In this document: piece by piece, positions 1 through 9,472 of the stretch
Layout of the letters: every line of letters begins with the position of its first letter
How positions within the stretch are numbered: the stretch's first letter is position 1
Assembly (NCBI RefSeq): GCF_030408355.1
Contig: NZ_CP046606.1
Location: 1,860,001 to 1,924,000 of the forward strand
DNA length: 64,000 bases
Direction of reading: 5' to 3'
From: Corynebacterium afermentans subsp. afermentans
GTDB lineage: Bacteria; Actinomycetota; Actinomycetes; Mycobacteriales; Mycobacteriaceae
Translations under genes and position numbers: made by a program
The notes under the pieces: generated by a model
What the model was told of the DNA's origin: nothing
Databases searched by the model: none
Seen by the model: only the letters and a program-made list of their open reading frames with translations

Positions 1-1
1 C

Positions 2-46
2 GACGCGCTCCAGGAAATGATCGACGCCGGCGCGGAGCTGGTTTAG
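2..46 (+). CDS. 3' end of an unidentified gene (partial)
   Basis: The window opens inside a reading frame that runs rightward and stops with TAG at 44-46, giving the C-terminal residues DALQEMIDAGAELV. The composition looks like the amphipathic C-terminal helix of a soluble protein. Its stop lies only seven bases before the stop codon of the convergent DUF305 gene, which fits two real genes ending tail to tail. Fourteen residues are too few to name a family, so the call rests on position and codon usage only. Confidence 0.35.
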   Translation, partial: DALQEMIDAGAELV

Positions 47-52
47 CCAGCC

Positions 53-697
53 TTAAGGCGTGTAGCCGAGCAGCTCTTCCATTTCACCCATCTCGGCAGT
101 TTGTACCTCGATCATTTCTTTCGCCATCTCGCGCAGCGGCTCGTACCCGCCGCGGTCCACCTCATCCTGCGTCATCTTGATCACGTGGTTGTGGTGGAAG
201 TGCATCATCTCTAAAAACGCGGTGCGCAGCTCGTCGCCGCGCAGCGCCTCGAACTGCTCAAGCTGCTCCGGGTGAAACATGCCGTTGGCGATGTGGGTGG
301 AGTGGTGCTCCATGTCCTTTTCAATGCCCCACTCGTCCGCCCAAGCGCGCATCTGCTCATTCTCGCGCTCCTGGCCGTCTTTGATGCGCTGTGCGAGGTC
401 ACGGACCTTAGCGTCGTCCACGTCCGAACCCAGCAGCACGTCCGACATGTCGATTGCCTGCTGGTGGTGCGGCACCATCATGCCCAGGAAGTGGACGTCG
501 GTGTCGTTGTAGCCCGCCTGCCCGTCTGCGGAGGTGGAAGTCTCGGGGGTAAACGCGGCGCGTAGCGACGGCCCCGCGAACGTCAGCGTCAACGCCAGCG
601 CCGCAATCACCGCAACCGCGATCCACAGCGGTTTCTTACTGGGACGCATCTCTTCGAGTTCCGGATCATGCTCGGTCTGCGCATGCTCATTCGTCAT
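53..697 (-). CDS. DUF305 family membrane-anchored protein
   Basis: A 214-residue protein starting at ATG 697, where AGAAAGGG lies a few bases upstream; an in-frame ATG at 751 lacks a ribosome site. Residues 23-42 form one membrane segment after a short charged cytoplasmic tail, so the rest is probably extracytoplasmic. The DUF305 domain appears as two related Met/His-rich blocks, FLGMMVPHHQQAIDM at about 70-84 and FLEMMHFHHNHVIKM at 161-175. Such blocks suggest metal binding, and DUF305 proteins often sit near copper-handling genes, although no such gene is visible here. The exact function of the family is not established. It ends tail to tail with the partial gene at the window start. Confidence 0.88.
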   Translation of the reverse strand: MTNEHAQTEHDPELEEMRPSKKPLWIAVAVIAALALTLTFAGPSLRAAFTPETSTSADGQAGYNDTDVHFLGMMVPHHQQAIDMSDVLLGSDVDDAKVRDLAQRIKDGQERENEQMRAWADEWGIEKDMEHHSTHIANGMFHPEQLEQFEALRGDELRTAFLEMMHFHHNHVIKMTQDEVDRGGYEPLREMAKEMIEVQTAEMGEMEELLGYTP

Positions 698-810
698 TGG
701 TATGCCCTTTCTGCTTTGCTTGATCGTAACCCAAAAACCGCGCCGACACACTGCGTTTTATGCAGCGTATCGGCGCGGTGGGAATGGAAACTCAGCTATA
801 CCGCCGTCGA

Positions 811-1086
811 TTAGCGGTTGGCGAGAAGCTTCTGCAGCTCCTTGAGCTCGCTCTTGCGCTTGCGACCGTTGTACGCCTTGATGCTGATCAGAGCTGCGAT
901 ACCGGCAACAACGCCGCCGATGACCTTCTGCACAGTGGGATCCTGCAGCCAGTTAGCGGCCTCAGACTTCGCGCTGCCGGCCAGGGTCTTCGGGTTGGTA
1001 CGGTCCGCGAGCTCGTCCAGGGTGCTGGCGAGCTGGTTGCGGGTGCGCTCGAGGTCGCGCTCGATATCGTGAATGTCTCGTGCCAC
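811..1086 (-). CDS. DUF3618 family small membrane protein
   Basis: A 91-residue protein starting with GTG at 1086, with AGGAG nine bases upstream. The N-terminal half contains the charged helix IERDLERTRNQLASTLDEL (about 8-26) typical of DUF3618, followed by NPK and a single membrane segment at about 53-72, then a basic C-terminal tail. Proteins of this family are common in actinobacteria and are usually of unknown function. The gene is divergent from bcp, whose start is 79 bases away, so the two share a promoter region. Confidence 0.85.
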   Translation of the reverse strand: MARDIHDIERDLERTRNQLASTLDELADRTNPKTLAGSAKSEAANWLQDPTVQKVIGGVVAGIAALISIKAYNGRKRKSELKELQKLLANR

Positions 1087-1165
1087 TTTGGGAAACTCCT
1101 ACGTCTACGTTGACTTTTACAGACTCACGTCTTTTCGTCTCCACAGTAGTGTAAAACGGGGAAGC

Positions 1166-1651
1166 ATGACTGAGTCGATGAGATTGGACAAGGGCGACAC
1201 CGCCCCCGCTTTCACCCTGAAAAACGACCGCGGCGAAGACATCTCGCTCGCCGACTTCGCTGGCCAGCGCGTCATCGTCTACTTCTACCCGAAGGCCAAC
1301 ACCCCCGGCTGCACCACCGAGGCATGCGACTTCACCGACAGCATGGAGCAGTTCCGCGACGCCTCCGTGACTGTGCTCGGCATCAGCCCCGACCCGGAGG
1401 ACAAGCTGGCCAAGTTCCGCGCCGACCACGAGCTGGGAGTGGAGCTGCTCTCCGATCCGACGAAGGAGACGATGGAGGCCTACGGCGCCTTCGGCGAGAA
1501 GAAGAACTACGGCAAGGTGGTCCAAGGCGTGATCCGCTCGACGTTCCTGGTCAGCGTGGACGACGCCGGCAAGGGCACGATCGATCACGCCCAGTACAAC
1601 GTCAAGGCCACCGGGCACGTGGGCCGCATCCTGCGCGACTGGGATATCTAG
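1166..1651 (+). CDS. bcp: Thioredoxin-dependent peroxiredoxin (BCP/PrxQ type)
   Basis: A 161-residue peroxiredoxin that reduces hydrogen peroxide and organic hydroperoxides in the cytoplasm, using thioredoxin as reductant. The AhpC-TSA fold is evident from residue 8 onward. The peroxidatic cysteine is Cys49 in NTPGCTTEAC, and Cys54, five residues later, is the resolving cysteine typical of the atypical two-cysteine PrxQ group. ATG 1166 is preferred over upstream in-frame starts because GGGGAAG precedes it and the length then fits the family. It is followed by a convergent tRNA-Leu gene. Confidence 0.95.
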   Translation: MTESMRLDKGDTAPAFTLKNDRGEDISLADFAGQRVIVYFYPKANTPGCTTEACDFTDSMEQFRDASVTVLGISPDPEDKLAKFRADHELGVELLSDPTKETMEAYGAFGEKKNYGKVVQGVIRSTFLVSVDDAGKGTIDHAQYNVKATGHVGRILRDWDI

Positions 1652-1662
1652 CCCCCGAAAAG

Positions 1663-1747
<85 letters not shown>

Positions 1748-1855
1748 GTCAATCGTTGAATGTTACACCGCCTGCTGCGGCGGGCGGTAACCCATCGTTG
1801 CGCGGCATCAAACTTTCGTTTGGTGTTTGCGCGCTGCCGGGTAGACTGACCAGCT

Positions 1856-2308
1856 GTGAGCGAAGAGAACAAGGCAGTTGAGAGCGCTGAGACGGTGCCC
1901 CAACGCGAGCGCGTCCGCGTGCGCTGGTGGCACATCGTGCTGCTGGTCGCAGCAGCCGTGACCTGTCTCCTGCTCGCCAACTGGCAGTGGGAGCGCTACC
2001 AGTCGGGCTCGGGAACGTTCCAAAACCTGGGCTACGCCCTGCAGTGGCCGTGCTTCGCGGCGTTTTTCGTCTACGCCTACCGCGTGGGTATGCGCATGGA
2101 AAACGACAAGATCGACGCCGAAAACGCCAGCCTGACCATGGACGACCTCTACGAGGCCGACCTTGCCAAGTACGGCGAGGTGAAGGAACCCACGGCGATC
2201 GACGAGGACTTCCTCCCCTCTCGCCCCGAGCTGGACGTGGAGGAATACAACAAGCTTGTAGCCCCGCGCAGAAGAACGAACATTGAAGGTAAAGGTGAAT
2301 CAGCATGA
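1856..2308 (+). CDS. Two-TM membrane protein, LprD (Rv1343c)-like
   Basis: A 150-residue protein starting with GTG. It has a charged N-terminal tail, membrane segments at about 24-43 and 57-77, and an acidic cytoplasmic C-terminal half. The block GTFQNLGYALQWPCFAAF (53-70) is the conserved signature I associate with mycobacterial LprD/Rv1343c, and the neighbouring genes match that locus. There is no lipobox, so it is an integral membrane protein rather than a lipoprotein. The start lacks a Shine-Dalgarno sequence, but TAGACT lies eight bases upstream, suggesting a leaderless transcript. It overlaps the next gene by four bases (ATGA), so the two are translated together. The function is unknown. 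Confidence 0.8.
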   Translation: MSEENKAVESAETVPQRERVRVRWWHIVLLVAAAVTCLLLANWQWERYQSGSGTFQNLGYALQWPCFAAFFVYAYRVGMRMENDKIDAENASLTMDDLYEADLAKYGEVKEPTAIDEDFLPSRPELDVEEYNKLVAPRRRTNIEGKGESA

Positions 2309-2682
2309 CGCAGCCCGCCCCGCAGACCCAGCCCGCCCAGCCCGCGCGCATCCACCCGGAGCGCCAGCGCCGCGTGAAGCAGGCACTGCAATTTTTCACC
2401 GTCACCGCATGGATCACCGGTGTGCTGCTGCTCCTGCTCGTCGCGCGCATGATCATGCAGTACGGCTTGGACATGAACGTCGACTACCTGTCCTGGGTCG
2501 CCCGCGTGCACGGCTTCGCGTTCGTGGCGTTTTTGATGGCGTCGCTGAACCTCGGTTCTAAAGCCCGTTGGTCTGCGGGCACCTGGATCGCCACGGCCCT
2601 TTCGGGTGTGGTGCCGTTTATGTCCTTCGTCATTGAGGGTAAGCGCCGCAATGAAGTGAAGGAGAAGTTCCAGCTTTCCTAA
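2305..2682 (+). CDS. DUF3817 family integral membrane protein
   Basis: A 125-residue protein with a Pro/Gln-rich N-terminal tail (1-20) and three predicted membrane segments at about 28-52, 66-84 and 90-111. The segment around RVHGFAFVAFLMASL and the length fit DUF3817, the family of mycobacterial Rv1342c. It is coupled to the preceding gene by an ATGA overlap and is followed by a strong terminator. No enzymatic motif is visible and the function is unknown. Confidence 0.85.
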   Translation: MTQPAPQTQPAQPARIHPERQRRVKQALQFFTVTAWITGVLLLLLVARMIMQYGLDMNVDYLSWVARVHGFAFVAFLMASLNLGSKARWSAGTWIATALSGVVPFMSFVIEGKRRNEVKEKFQLS

Positions 2683-2690
2683 GCACCAAC

Positions 2691-2724
2691 AAAGGCCCGG
2701 CAGCACTCGTCTGCCGGGCCTTTT
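2691..2724 (+). terminator. Rho-independent terminator after the DUF3817 gene
   Basis: The arms AGGCCCGGCAG and CTGCCGGGCCT form an 11-bp perfect stem around CACTCGT, followed by a T-rich run. A-rich sequence on the left means it may also serve the convergent lipoprotein gene whose stop is at 2737. Confidence 0.9.
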
Positions 2725-2736
2725 GCTTTGCGACGT

Positions 2737-3111
2737 CTACTTCTCGCCGGTCTTGGTTAGCACCATCACGCCGACCTTTTCAGCTGGCCCGTTGTCCGGG
2801 CTCAGCGTGAGGGTGTCGCCGCTGCGCTCGGCGTCGTATTCAAGGTCCTGGTGGGTCAGGGGATCCTCGAGCTTGAACTCCTTGTCGTCGCGCAGGCAGT
2901 TCGCCTCGTTGGTTTCACCGTCGGTCTCGGTCATCTGCCAGTCGCAGTCCTTGCCGTCGATAGTGATGGTGGCGTGGCCTCCACCCTTGCCTTCCTGGGT
3001 GGAGGTGATCTCGCCGGTCCACTCGCCGTCAAAATCGCCCTTCTGGCCGCAGCCGGTCAAAAGCGCGCCGGAGGCGAGAACAGTGCCTACAAGTGCAATC
3101 GTCTTTTTCAT
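2737..3111 (-). CDS. Small secreted lipoprotein of unknown function
   Basis: A 124-residue lipoprotein. The signal peptide has a KK start, a hydrophobic core and the lipobox LTGC, so the mature protein should begin at lipidated Cys21 outside the membrane. The mature part is acidic, contains a Cys pair (DGKDCDW and EANCLRD) that could form a disulfide, and has the regular beta-strand pattern of a small sandwich domain. Two adjacent ATG codons (3114 and 3111) precede KKT; GTGGGG suits the second better. It sits directly downstream of rdgB. I do not recognise a named family. Confidence 0.75.
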   Translation of the reverse strand: MKKTIALVGTVLASGALLTGCGQKGDFDGEWTGEITSTQEGKGGGHATITIDGKDCDWQMTETDGETNEANCLRDDKEFKLEDPLTHQDLEYDAERSGDTLTLSPDNGPAEKVGVMVLTKTGEK

Positions 3112-3136
3112 CATTGCCCCACTGTAACGAATTGCG

Positions 3137-3736
3137 TCAGCGCAGGGCCGCAATGTGTGGGGCGAGCGCGCGAAGCGCCTTGCCGCGATGGGAGCGTGCG
3201 TTCTTCTCCTCAGGCGTGAGTTCGGCGGAGGAGCGACCGTCGGCATCGGCGGGTTGGAACAGCGGGTCGTAGCCGAAGCCGTTCTCGCCACGCGGCTCGC
3301 GCAGCAGTTCGCCCTCCCAGCGGCCCTCGGCGGTGAATTCCTGCCCGTCTGGGGCGGCCAGGGCACAGCAGGACACGAACGCGGCGGCTCGCTCGTTGAT
3401 GTCCGCCATTTGGGCTAGCAAAAGGTCGTTGTTGGCCTGATCGCCGCCGTGGTTGCCGGACCAGCGGGCGGACAGGATGCCCGGCATGCCGTTGAGCGCC
3501 TTGACGGACAGGCCGGAATCGTCGGCAACGCAGGGCAAACCGGTGGCTTTTGCTCCGGCACGGGCCTTCAATAGGGCGTTGTCCACGAAGGTGAGTCCGT
3601 CTTCGACGGGGTCGGGGTACGGCGGAGCGTCGTGAAGCGAGACAAGCTCCACCCCTTCAATGTTGAGCTCGCGGAGCACCTGCTCGAGCTCGCGGACCTT
3701 ACCTTGGTTCCTAGAGGCGACGAGGACTTTTACCAT
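3137..3736 (-). CDS. rdgB: Non-canonical purine NTP pyrophosphatase (RdgB/HAM1)
   Basis: A 199-residue enzyme that hydrolyses dITP, XTP and related deaminated purine triphosphates to monophosphates and pyrophosphate, cleaning the nucleotide pool. The nucleotide-binding start SRNQGK (8-13), the metal-binding VADDSGL motif (about 70) and GENGFGYDP are all present, and the length is normal for the family. Its start codon overlaps the end of rph by seven bases, so the two are translationally coupled, the order conserved in mycobacteria. Confidence 0.96.
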   Translation of the reverse strand: MVKVLVASRNQGKVRELEQVLRELNIEGVELVSLHDAPPYPDPVEDGLTFVDNALLKARAGAKATGLPCVADDSGLSVKALNGMPGILSARWSGNHGGDQANNDLLLAQMADINERAAAFVSCCALAAPDGQEFTAEGRWEGELLREPRGENGFGYDPLFQPADADGRSSAELTPEEKNARSHRGKALRALAPHIAALR

Positions 3737-4458
3737 CCCAGCGCCGCCTTCTGCGCTGCGATGAGCTCCTCGCAGCCCTTGGCCGCGACATCCAGCATCT
3801 CACCGAGCTGCTCGCGGCCGAAAAGGCCGTGCTCGCCGGTGCCCTGAATCTCCACGAAGTTTCCGCCCTCCTGCATCACCACATTCAGGTCGACCTCGGC
3901 GCGGGAGTCCTCCTCGTAGGGCAGGTCCAGGCACACGTGGCCGTCGATAATGCCAGCGGAAACCGCGGCAATGGGCTTGAGCAGCGGTTCGCCCGGGACC
4001 ACGCCGCGCTCTTTGAGCACCGCGATGGCGTCCGCGAGCGCGACATACGCGCCGGTGATGGAGGCGGTGCGGGTGCCGCCGTCGGCCTGCAGCACATCGC
4101 AGTCCAGCTGAATGGTGTTCTCGCCGAGCTGGCTCAAATCCACAGCTGCGCGAAGCGAGCGGCCCACCAGGCGCGAGATCTCGTGAGTGCGGCCTTTGAC
4201 CTTGCCCTTCATGGACTCGCGCGGCATGCGGTCATGCGTTGCGGAAGGCAGCATGGCGTACTCGGCGGTCAGCCACCCCTCGCCAGAATCCTTCTTAAAG
4301 CGGGGCACACCCTCCTCCACGGAGGCGGTGCACATCACACGGGTGTTGCCGAACTCCACCAGCACGCTGCCGGCGGGGTTTGAGGTGAAGCCGCGGGTGA
4401 TGCGCACGGGGCGCAGTTGATCGAAGGCGCGGCCGTCCAGGCGCGAAAAATCAGTCAT
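3730..4458 (-). CDS. rph: Ribonuclease PH
   Basis: A 242-residue phosphorolytic 3' exoribonuclease that trims tRNA precursors using phosphate. The PH-family motifs [16 protein letters not shown] and [18 protein letters not shown] lie in the expected order, and the length fits. ATG 4458 is chosen because homologues begin close to [14 protein letters not shown]; the hexamer TACCCT ends seven bases upstream and no Shine-Dalgarno is seen, so the message may be leaderless. It lies downstream of the metallo-beta-lactamase-fold gene and overlaps rdgB. Confidence 0.96.
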   Translation of the reverse strand: MTDFSRLDGRAFDQLRPVRITRGFTSNPAGSVLVEFGNTRVMCTASVEEGVPRFKKDSGEGWLTAEYAMLPSATHDRMPRESMKGKVKGRTHEISRLVGRSLRAAVDLSQLGENTIQLDCDVLQADGGTRTASITGAYVALADAIAVLKERGVVPGEPLLKPIAAVSAGIIDGHVCLDLPYEEDSRAEVDLNVVMQEGGNFVEIQGTGEHGLFGREQLGEMLDVAAKGCEELIAAQKAALGW

Positions 4459-4481
4459 GTGCCCAAGGGTAACGCAGGTGC

Positions 4482-5249
4482 CTACAGCTCGAAGGTGGCG
4501 CCGGCGGTGCCCAGGACGATCTCGCCGTCGAACTCGGTGCGGGCGGCTGCGAGGACCTCGTCCGGGTCGGTCCACGGCTGGATGTGCACCAGCACCAGGG
4601 TTTGCACGTCGGCCTCGCGGGCGATCCGACCGGCCTCCTTGCCGGACAGGTGCATGCCCTCAGCCTTGCCCTCGGAGGTCGCGCCCCAGGCGGCTTCGCA
4701 CAGGAAGAGGTCGGCGGCGCGGGCGGCGTCGATAAGCGTTGGCGCGAACCCGGAATCCCCGGAGAAGGTGATGACCTTGCCGGAGGCGTCCTCGATGCGC
4801 AGCGCGTGGGACTCCTGCGCCGGGTGGACCACATCAAACGGGGTGATGGTCAGCCCGCTGAGCTGCTCCGGCTGCCCGGTACGCCAGGTGGTGAACTCGA
4901 AGGTGTCCGAAAAGTCGTCCTGCTCCCCCGGCGCGTCCGCGCTCATGCGGCCCAGGTGCTCCGGCGCGTACGAGGGGCCGATCAGCCTGTGGCGCTGCTC
5001 CGCCGGGGCTGTGGGGTGGTAACGGCGCCACACAAGCAGCGACGGGAAGTCCGAGCAGTGATCGGCGTGGAGATGGCTGAAGATGACGTGCGCCGCAGAC
5101 GGGTCGAACCGCTCCTGCATGGCGGCGAGCGCTCCCGGACCGAAGTCCATCACCACATCCGTTTCACCAGGTACGGAGATGACGTAGGAGGAAGCTGGGT
5201 TACCGGGCGCGGCCAGGCTCCCGGAGCACCCGAGGATGGTCAACTGCAT
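4482..5249 (-). CDS. MBL-fold metallohydrolase, Rv1339-like
   Basis: A 255-residue metallo-beta-lactamase-fold protein. The metal-binding HLHADH motif is at 59-64, preceded by the strand [10 protein letters not shown]; a second metal site is indicated by TFSGDSGF, and a late histidine by LVLVHIQPW. Position between murI and rph matches mycobacterial Rv1339, which has been reported as an atypical cyclic-nucleotide phosphodiesterase; RNase Z-like proteins are also close relatives. Substrate here is therefore inferred, not shown. ATG 5249 begins the usual [11 protein letters not shown] strand. Confidence 0.85.
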   Translation of the reverse strand: MQLTILGCSGSLAAPGNPASSYVISVPGETDVVMDFGPGALAAMQERFDPSAAHVIFSHLHADHCSDFPSLLVWRRYHPTAPAEQRHRLIGPSYAPEHLGRMSADAPGEQDDFSDTFEFTTWRTGQPEQLSGLTITPFDVVHPAQESHALRIEDASGKVITFSGDSGFAPTLIDAARAADLFLCEAAWGATSEGKAEGMHLSGKEAGRIAREADVQTLVLVHIQPWTDPDEVLAAARTEFDGEIVLGTAGATFEL

Positions 5250-5282
5250 GGACACACTCTGCCATGAATGGCGCACATTTTC

Positions 5283-6104
5283 CTAGTGAATTCTCAAATC
5301 GCGGCCCACGGCGTGCACCGGAGGTGCCAGGAAGCGGCGGGCGAGCGCGTCAAAGGTGTCAGGGTCACCGGTGGATTCGAAGATGTGGGTGGGGGCGGAC
5401 GTGCCGTCGTTAAGCATGTCGCCCTCAGTGAGTACTCGGAGCACATCCTTAGAGGTCTCCTCGGCCGAGGAGACGAGCGCGACCTCATCGCCGATGGCCA
5501 GCTGGATCACACCCGACAGCAGCGGGTAGTGGGTGCAGCCGAGCACGAGCGTATCCACGCCCGCCTCGCGCAGTGGTGCCACGTAGCCGCTGGCGACCTC
5601 GAGGACCTCCCTGCCGGAGGTTTTGCCCTGCTCTACAAACGGCACGAACTCCGGGCATGCCTGGGCGGTGACCTCCAGGCCCGGGTGAATGGAAAACAGG
5701 TCCTGGTAGGCGCCGGACTTCACCGTGCCTTCGGTGCCGATCACGCCGATTTTCCTGTTGCGGGTGGTCGCGATCGCCCGGCGCACGGCCGGCTGGATCA
5801 CCTCGATGACCGGGATGTCGTAGCGCTCGCGGGCGTCGTGCAAGAACGCCGCGGTGGCGGTGTTGCAGGCGATGACCAGCATCTTGCAGCCGCGCTCCAC
5901 CAGCTCGTCGGCAATGCGCTGCGAATGCGCACGTACGTCCGCGATCGGCTGCGGGCCGTAAGGGCCGTGGGCGGTGTCGCCGATATAGATCAGGGATTCG
6001 CCCGGCAGCTGGTCCATCACCGCACGGGCGACGGTCAGGCCGCCGACGCCGGAATCGAAGAGCCCGATCGGTGCTGAATTTGGGTTGCCGGCGAAAGTAT
6101 CCAC
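5283..6104 (-). CDS. murI: Glutamate racemase
   Basis: A 273-residue cytoplasmic enzyme that interconverts L- and D-glutamate and supplies D-glutamate for peptidoglycan. The two catalytic cysteines are Cys80 in ACNTAT and Cys190 in LGCTHYP, and FDSGVGG (16-22) is the substrate loop. The gene begins with GTG at 6104 with AGGA upstream and is ten bases downstream of the rhomboid gene, so the rhomboid, murI, MBL, rph and rdgB genes probably form one transcription unit. Confidence 0.97.
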   Translation of the reverse strand: MDTFAGNPNSAPIGLFDSGVGGLTVARAVMDQLPGESLIYIGDTAHGPYGPQPIADVRAHSQRIADELVERGCKMLVIACNTATAAFLHDARERYDIPVIEVIQPAVRRAIATTRNRKIGVIGTEGTVKSGAYQDLFSIHPGLEVTAQACPEFVPFVEQGKTSGREVLEVASGYVAPLREAGVDTLVLGCTHYPLLSGVIQLAIGDEVALVSSAEETSKDVLRVLTEGDMLNDGTSAPTHIFESTGDPDTFDALARRFLAPPVHAVGRDLRIH

Positions 6105-6114
6105 GCCGGAAATC

Positions 6115-6954
6115 CTATCGCTGCCCTGGAGGCTGCAATGAACGCGCTTTGGCCTCGCGCTTCGCCACCAGCTCCGGCGGGTCGTCGGAGGTGATCACCA
6201 TGCCAGCGATAAACCCGCCGATAGCGCCGAACAGGTGAGCCTGCCAGCTCACACCCTCCGTGCCCGGCAGCAGCCCGAAGATCAGGCCGGAGTAGAAAAA
6301 GCCGAGTACGACGCCGGTGATGATCTGGCTGATAGAGCGGTTGAAAAAGCCACGGATGATCAGATACGCCAACCAGCCGTACACCAGGCCGGACGCGCCG
6401 ATGTGGTTCGTGCCCACACCACCCAGCAGCCAGGTGCCAAGGCCGCCGATGATCACCACAAACGTGGTGACCTCCCAGAACACCCGCTTACCCGAATACC
6501 CCACCAGGAACGCGAAAATTGCGCCGGGGATCGAGTTGGAGATGATGTGCTCCAGGTTCGCGTGCAACAGCGGCGAGGTGAAGATCAACGGCAGGGAAGA
6601 CACGTCCAGCGGGTGGATGCCAAACGCCTGCAACCACGGGAACACCAGCTCCAGGATGAACACAACCCAGATCGTGGCAAGGAAGCCGCCGGCGAGATTC
6701 AGGCCCGTGCTGCGCTGCGCCTTTCGCTTCGGCACCCGTTTCGTTCCGCGGGTTTGGTTGTATTGGGGCTGGCCGTTACGGCCCTGCTGCTGCTGCTGCG
6801 GGGTCGCGTACGGGTTGTACGGCTGGACGGGCTCGCTAAACGCCGGCTGCTGCCACTCCGGGTGCGAGAACGGTCGCTGGAACGGCTTCCCGTAACCCGG
6901 CTGCCCGGTCTGGCCGTAGCCCCAGCCCTCGGGGGTGTGGTTGTGATCGCTCAT
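6115..6954 (-). CDS. Rhomboid-family intramembrane serine protease
   Basis: A 279-residue membrane protein. Residues 1-80 are a cytoplasmic Gly/Pro/Gln/Tyr-rich tail including a QQQQQ run, followed by about six membrane segments. Catalytic Ser188 lies in GASG and the partner His240 in [10 protein letters not shown], the rhomboid dyad. The family cleaves transmembrane substrates within the bilayer; the substrate here is unknown. The position next to murI matches mycobacterial Rv1337. No Shine-Dalgarno precedes ATG 6954, but TAGACT stands nine bases before it. Confidence 0.92.
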   Translation of the reverse strand: MSDHNHTPEGWGYGQTGQPGYGKPFQRPFSHPEWQQPAFSEPVQPYNPYATPQQQQQGRNGQPQYNQTRGTKRVPKRKAQRSTGLNLAGGFLATIWVVFILELVFPWLQAFGIHPLDVSSLPLIFTSPLLHANLEHIISNSIPGAIFAFLVGYSGKRVFWEVTTFVVIIGGLGTWLLGGVGTNHIGASGLVYGWLAYLIIRGFFNRSISQIITGVVLGFFYSGLIFGLLPGTEGVSWQAHLFGAIGGFIAGMVITSDDPPELVAKREAKARSLQPPGQR

Positions 6955-7031
6955 CGTGGTTGAAGTCTAGCGGGTTCGCCGATTGTGGGCCGGGCTGTGA
7001 CGCGGCGGTGCTGCGCCTGTCTTTGCGTCAA

Positions 7032-7096
7032 ACCCTGAGTACGGGATCCAGAGCATGGCCAGTTTTGGGCCATACTCTGGATCCCGTACTCAGGGT
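7032..7096. repeat. Long intergenic hairpin with a 29-bp stem
   Basis: The left arm is 7032-7060 and the right arm 7068-7096; they pair over 29 positions with one mismatch (a G-T wobble in one orientation), around the seven-base loop AGTTTTG. Each arm carries GTACGGGATCCAGAG or its complement. Neither side has a T-run, so it is not a standard terminator. It lies in the 228-base gap between the rhomboid and DUF2017 genes. Confidence 0.85.
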
Positions 7097-7131
7097 CTGC
7101 GGAGGGATGTGGGGAGGGGGTCTGCGGAGGG
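7093..7131. repeat. 14-bp direct repeat beside the long hairpin
   Basis: GGGTCTGCGGAGGG occurs at 7093-7106 and again at 7118-7131, 25 bases apart. The first copy overlaps the end of the hairpin right arm. No coding signal covers it. Confidence 0.7.
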
Positions 7132-7182
7132 TCCTGCTGCGGTGGCCGACCGGAGGGCGTCGAAAAGCTGCGGGCGTACCAG

Positions 7183-7722
7183 CTAGCCCATGAGAGCTTC
7201 GAGGAGAGAGTCCTGGCAATAGGCCAACCAGTCGATCAGGCGCTGGCGGTCCTCGCGCGCGGCCTCGCTGCCGGAATCGTCCGCGGAGGCGTACAGGCGC
7301 ATGTCGTTGAGCGCGGCGATGAACTGGTGGGCCTCGCCCTCTTCGATGGCCACCTCCACGCCGCCGGTGGGGCCGAGCGCGGCGTTGATCACCTGCAGGT
7401 TGACCAGCTTGGCCTTGATGATGTCGTTTTCGTGCAGGCTGCGCAGCAGGCCGTTGTCGCCGTCGAACTCCTCGTCGCCCTCGCGCTCGAAATCGGGCAG
7501 AAGGCGCGCCAGGCGCGGGTCCTCAGGCGCCTCGGTGTGCCCGGTGGCGACGCCGAGCATCTCCGCGAACTCGTCCTTCGGCGCGGACTGAGCGCGTGCG
7601 ATCAGCGCCTCGGACACGGTGGCGGTGAGGTCGCCGATGACCTCGCGCTCCATCGGGTCAAAAACGGTGGTGTACTTCGGCGTCGAGCGCATCAGGCCCT
7701 TCTTTTTACGCCACGGCTGCAT
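7183..7722 (-). CDS. DUF2017 family protein (Rv1332-like)
   Basis: A 179-residue acidic soluble protein that begins MQPWRKKKGL. The pattern of a short basic N-terminus, a helix containing EREVIGDLTATVSEAL, then RLARLLPDF and the C-terminal helical part ending WLAYCQDSLLEALMG fits DUF2017. The family is found in actinobacteria next to clpS, as here, with only nine bases between the genes. That pairing suggests a link to N-end-rule proteolysis, but the function is not known. Confidence 0.85.
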   Translation of the reverse strand: MQPWRKKKGLMRSTPKYTTVFDPMEREVIGDLTATVSEALIARAQSAPKDEFAEMLGVATGHTEAPEDPRLARLLPDFEREGDEEFDGDNGLLRSLHENDIIKAKLVNLQVINAALGPTGGVEVAIEEGEAHQFIAALNDMRLYASADDSGSEAAREDRQRLIDWLAYCQDSLLEALMG

Positions 7723-7731
7723 GAATCTCCC

Positions 7732-8076
7732 CTACCCTGCCTGCTGCATCGTGGCCCACAGGCCCGCGGTGTGCAGCTTCTTCACGTCGGTTTCCACCTT
7801 GTCCTTCTCGCCCGAGGACACCACGGCCTTGCCCTCGGTGTGGACCTGCATCATCAGCTCGGTGGCGCGCTTGCGGTCATACCCCAGCACGGTCTGGAAC
7901 ACGTAGGTGACGTAGCTCATCAGGTTGACTGGGTCATCCCACACGATGCACAGCCACGGCAGGTTCTCGCTCGTGGCCACGTCCACGTCAAGGGCCTCGT
8001 CCAACTCCGGGGTTGCCAGCGGCGAACCCATGCGCTGCGCACGGCTGGCCGCAGGAAAATCGGCTGAGGAAAACAT
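7732..8076 (-). CDS. clpS: ATP-dependent Clp protease adaptor ClpS
   Basis: A 114-residue adaptor that delivers proteins with destabilising N-terminal residues to ClpC/ClpP. The core is [11 protein letters not shown] (46-56), where the DDPVN segment forms part of the binding pocket, followed by VHTEGKAVV. The N-terminal 35 residues are an Asp/Glu-rich extension typical of actinobacterial ClpS. ATG 8076 has AAGGTGG upstream. It is the first gene of a clpS-DUF2017 pair and is divergent from pncB across 46 bases. Confidence 0.94.
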   Translation of the reverse strand: MFSSADFPAASRAQRMGSPLATPELDEALDVDVATSENLPWLCIVWDDPVNLMSYVTYVFQTVLGYDRKRATELMMQVHTEGKAVVSSGEKDKVETDVKKLHTAGLWATMQQAG

Positions 8077-8122
8077 GTGCACCACCTTACCTTCTCGTAC
8101 CAGCAGGGTACGCTGGCTCACC

Positions 8123-9469
8123 ATGAACGACACTCCCACGCACTCCACCGGCACGCAGGGCTCCACCGCGTTTTTCACGGACATGTACGAGCTGACCATG
8201 CTCGATGCCGCCATCAAGGACGGCACCGCACAGCGCGACTGTGTTTTCGAGGTCTTCGGCCGCCGCATGCCTAACGAGCGCCGCTACGGCGTGGTCGCTG
8301 GCACCGAGCGGGTGCTCGACGCGATCACCAAGTTCCGCTTCACCAAGGACCAGCTGGACACCGCGGACTTCCTCTCCCCTGAGGCGCGCGAGTACCTGGA
8401 AAACTACAAGTTCTCCGGGCAGATCGACGGCTACCGCGAGGGCGAACTGTACTTCCCGTACTCGCCGATCATGACGGTGCGCGGCACGTTCGCGGAGTGC
8501 GTGATCTTAGAGACGGTCCTTTTGTCCATCCTCAACTCCGATTCCGCCGTCGCCTCAGCAGCGTCGCGCATGGTCTCTGCCGCGGACGGGCGCCCGATCA
8601 TCGAGATGGGCTCGCGCCGCACCAACGAGCAGGCGGCCGTCTCCGCCGCGCGCGCGACCTACATCGCCGGCTTCAACGCCACCTCCAACATGGAGGCCTC
8701 CCTGCGCTACGGCATCCCCGCCTCCGGCACCTCCGCCCACTCCTGGACGCTGTTGCACGTGGACGAGGACGGCAACCCGGACGAGAAGGCCGCGTTCAGG
8801 GGCCAAATCGACTCCCTCGGGGTGGACACCACGCTGCTGGTGGACACCTACGACATCACCAAGGGCGTGGAAAACGCGCTCGAGGTCGGCGGCACCGAGC
8901 TGGGTGCGGTGCGCATCGACTCTGGCGATTTGGGCATCGTCTCTAGGCGGGTGCGCAAGCAGCTGGACGAGGCCGGGGCGTTCAACACCCGCATCATCGT
9001 CAGTTCTGACCTGGACGAATTCGCCATTGCTGGCCTGCGCGGCGATCCGGTGGACGGATTCGGCGTGGGCACCTCCGTGGTCACCGGCTCCGGCGCGCCC
9101 ACCGCGGGCCTGGTGTACAAGCTGGTGGAGGTGGACGGCCACCCCGTGGCCAAGCGCTCCTCCGGCAAAGTCACCTACGGTGGCGGCAAGACCGCCCTGC
9201 GCGCGTACCGCTCCTCCGGCGTGGCCGTCGGCGAGGTTATCCACCCGCTCGGTGTGGACGTGCCGCGCAAGCCGAACCTGGAGTACCGCGAGATGACGGT
9301 GCCGCTGATCCGCGACGGCGAAATCGTGGACGGCCAGCCCGGCATCGAGGAGATCCGCGAGCTGCACGCGGCCGCCCGCAAGACGCTGCCGTGGGAGGGC
9401 CTGGCCCTATCGCGCGGCGAGGTGGCCATCCCGACGAAGTTCGTCGGCTTCCCGGAGCCCACCGAGTAG
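8123..9469 (+). CDS. pncB: Nicotinate phosphoribosyltransferase
   Basis: A 448-residue enzyme of NAD salvage that joins nicotinate to phosphoribosyl pyrophosphate, driven by ATP. Recognisable segments are [10 protein letters not shown] near the N-terminus, the GTSAHSW histidine region, the phosphate-binding SSDLDEF and GVGTSVVTG, and the terminal part containing KTLPWEG. ATG 8123 is chosen because family proteins begin just before the TDMYELTM helix, and TACGCT lies eight bases before it with no Shine-Dalgarno, so the transcript may be leaderless. Three bases separate it from dinG. Confidence 0.95.
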   Translation: MNDTPTHSTGTQGSTAFFTDMYELTMLDAAIKDGTAQRDCVFEVFGRRMPNERRYGVVAGTERVLDAITKFRFTKDQLDTADFLSPEAREYLENYKFSGQIDGYREGELYFPYSPIMTVRGTFAECVILETVLLSILNSDSAVASAASRMVSAADGRPIIEMGSRRTNEQAAVSAARATYIAGFNATSNMEASLRYGIPASGTSAHSWTLLHVDEDGNPDEKAAFRGQIDSLGVDTTLLVDTYDITKGVENALEVGGTELGAVRIDSGDLGIVSRRVRKQLDEAGAFNTRIIVSSDLDEFAIAGLRGDPVDGFGVGTSVVTGSGAPTAGLVYKLVEVDGHPVAKRSSGKVTYGGGKTALRAYRSSGVAVGEVIHPLGVDVPRKPNLEYREMTVPLIRDGEIVDGQPGIEEIRELHAAARKTLPWEGLALSRGEVAIPTKFVGFPEPTE

Positions 9470-9472
9470 TCC

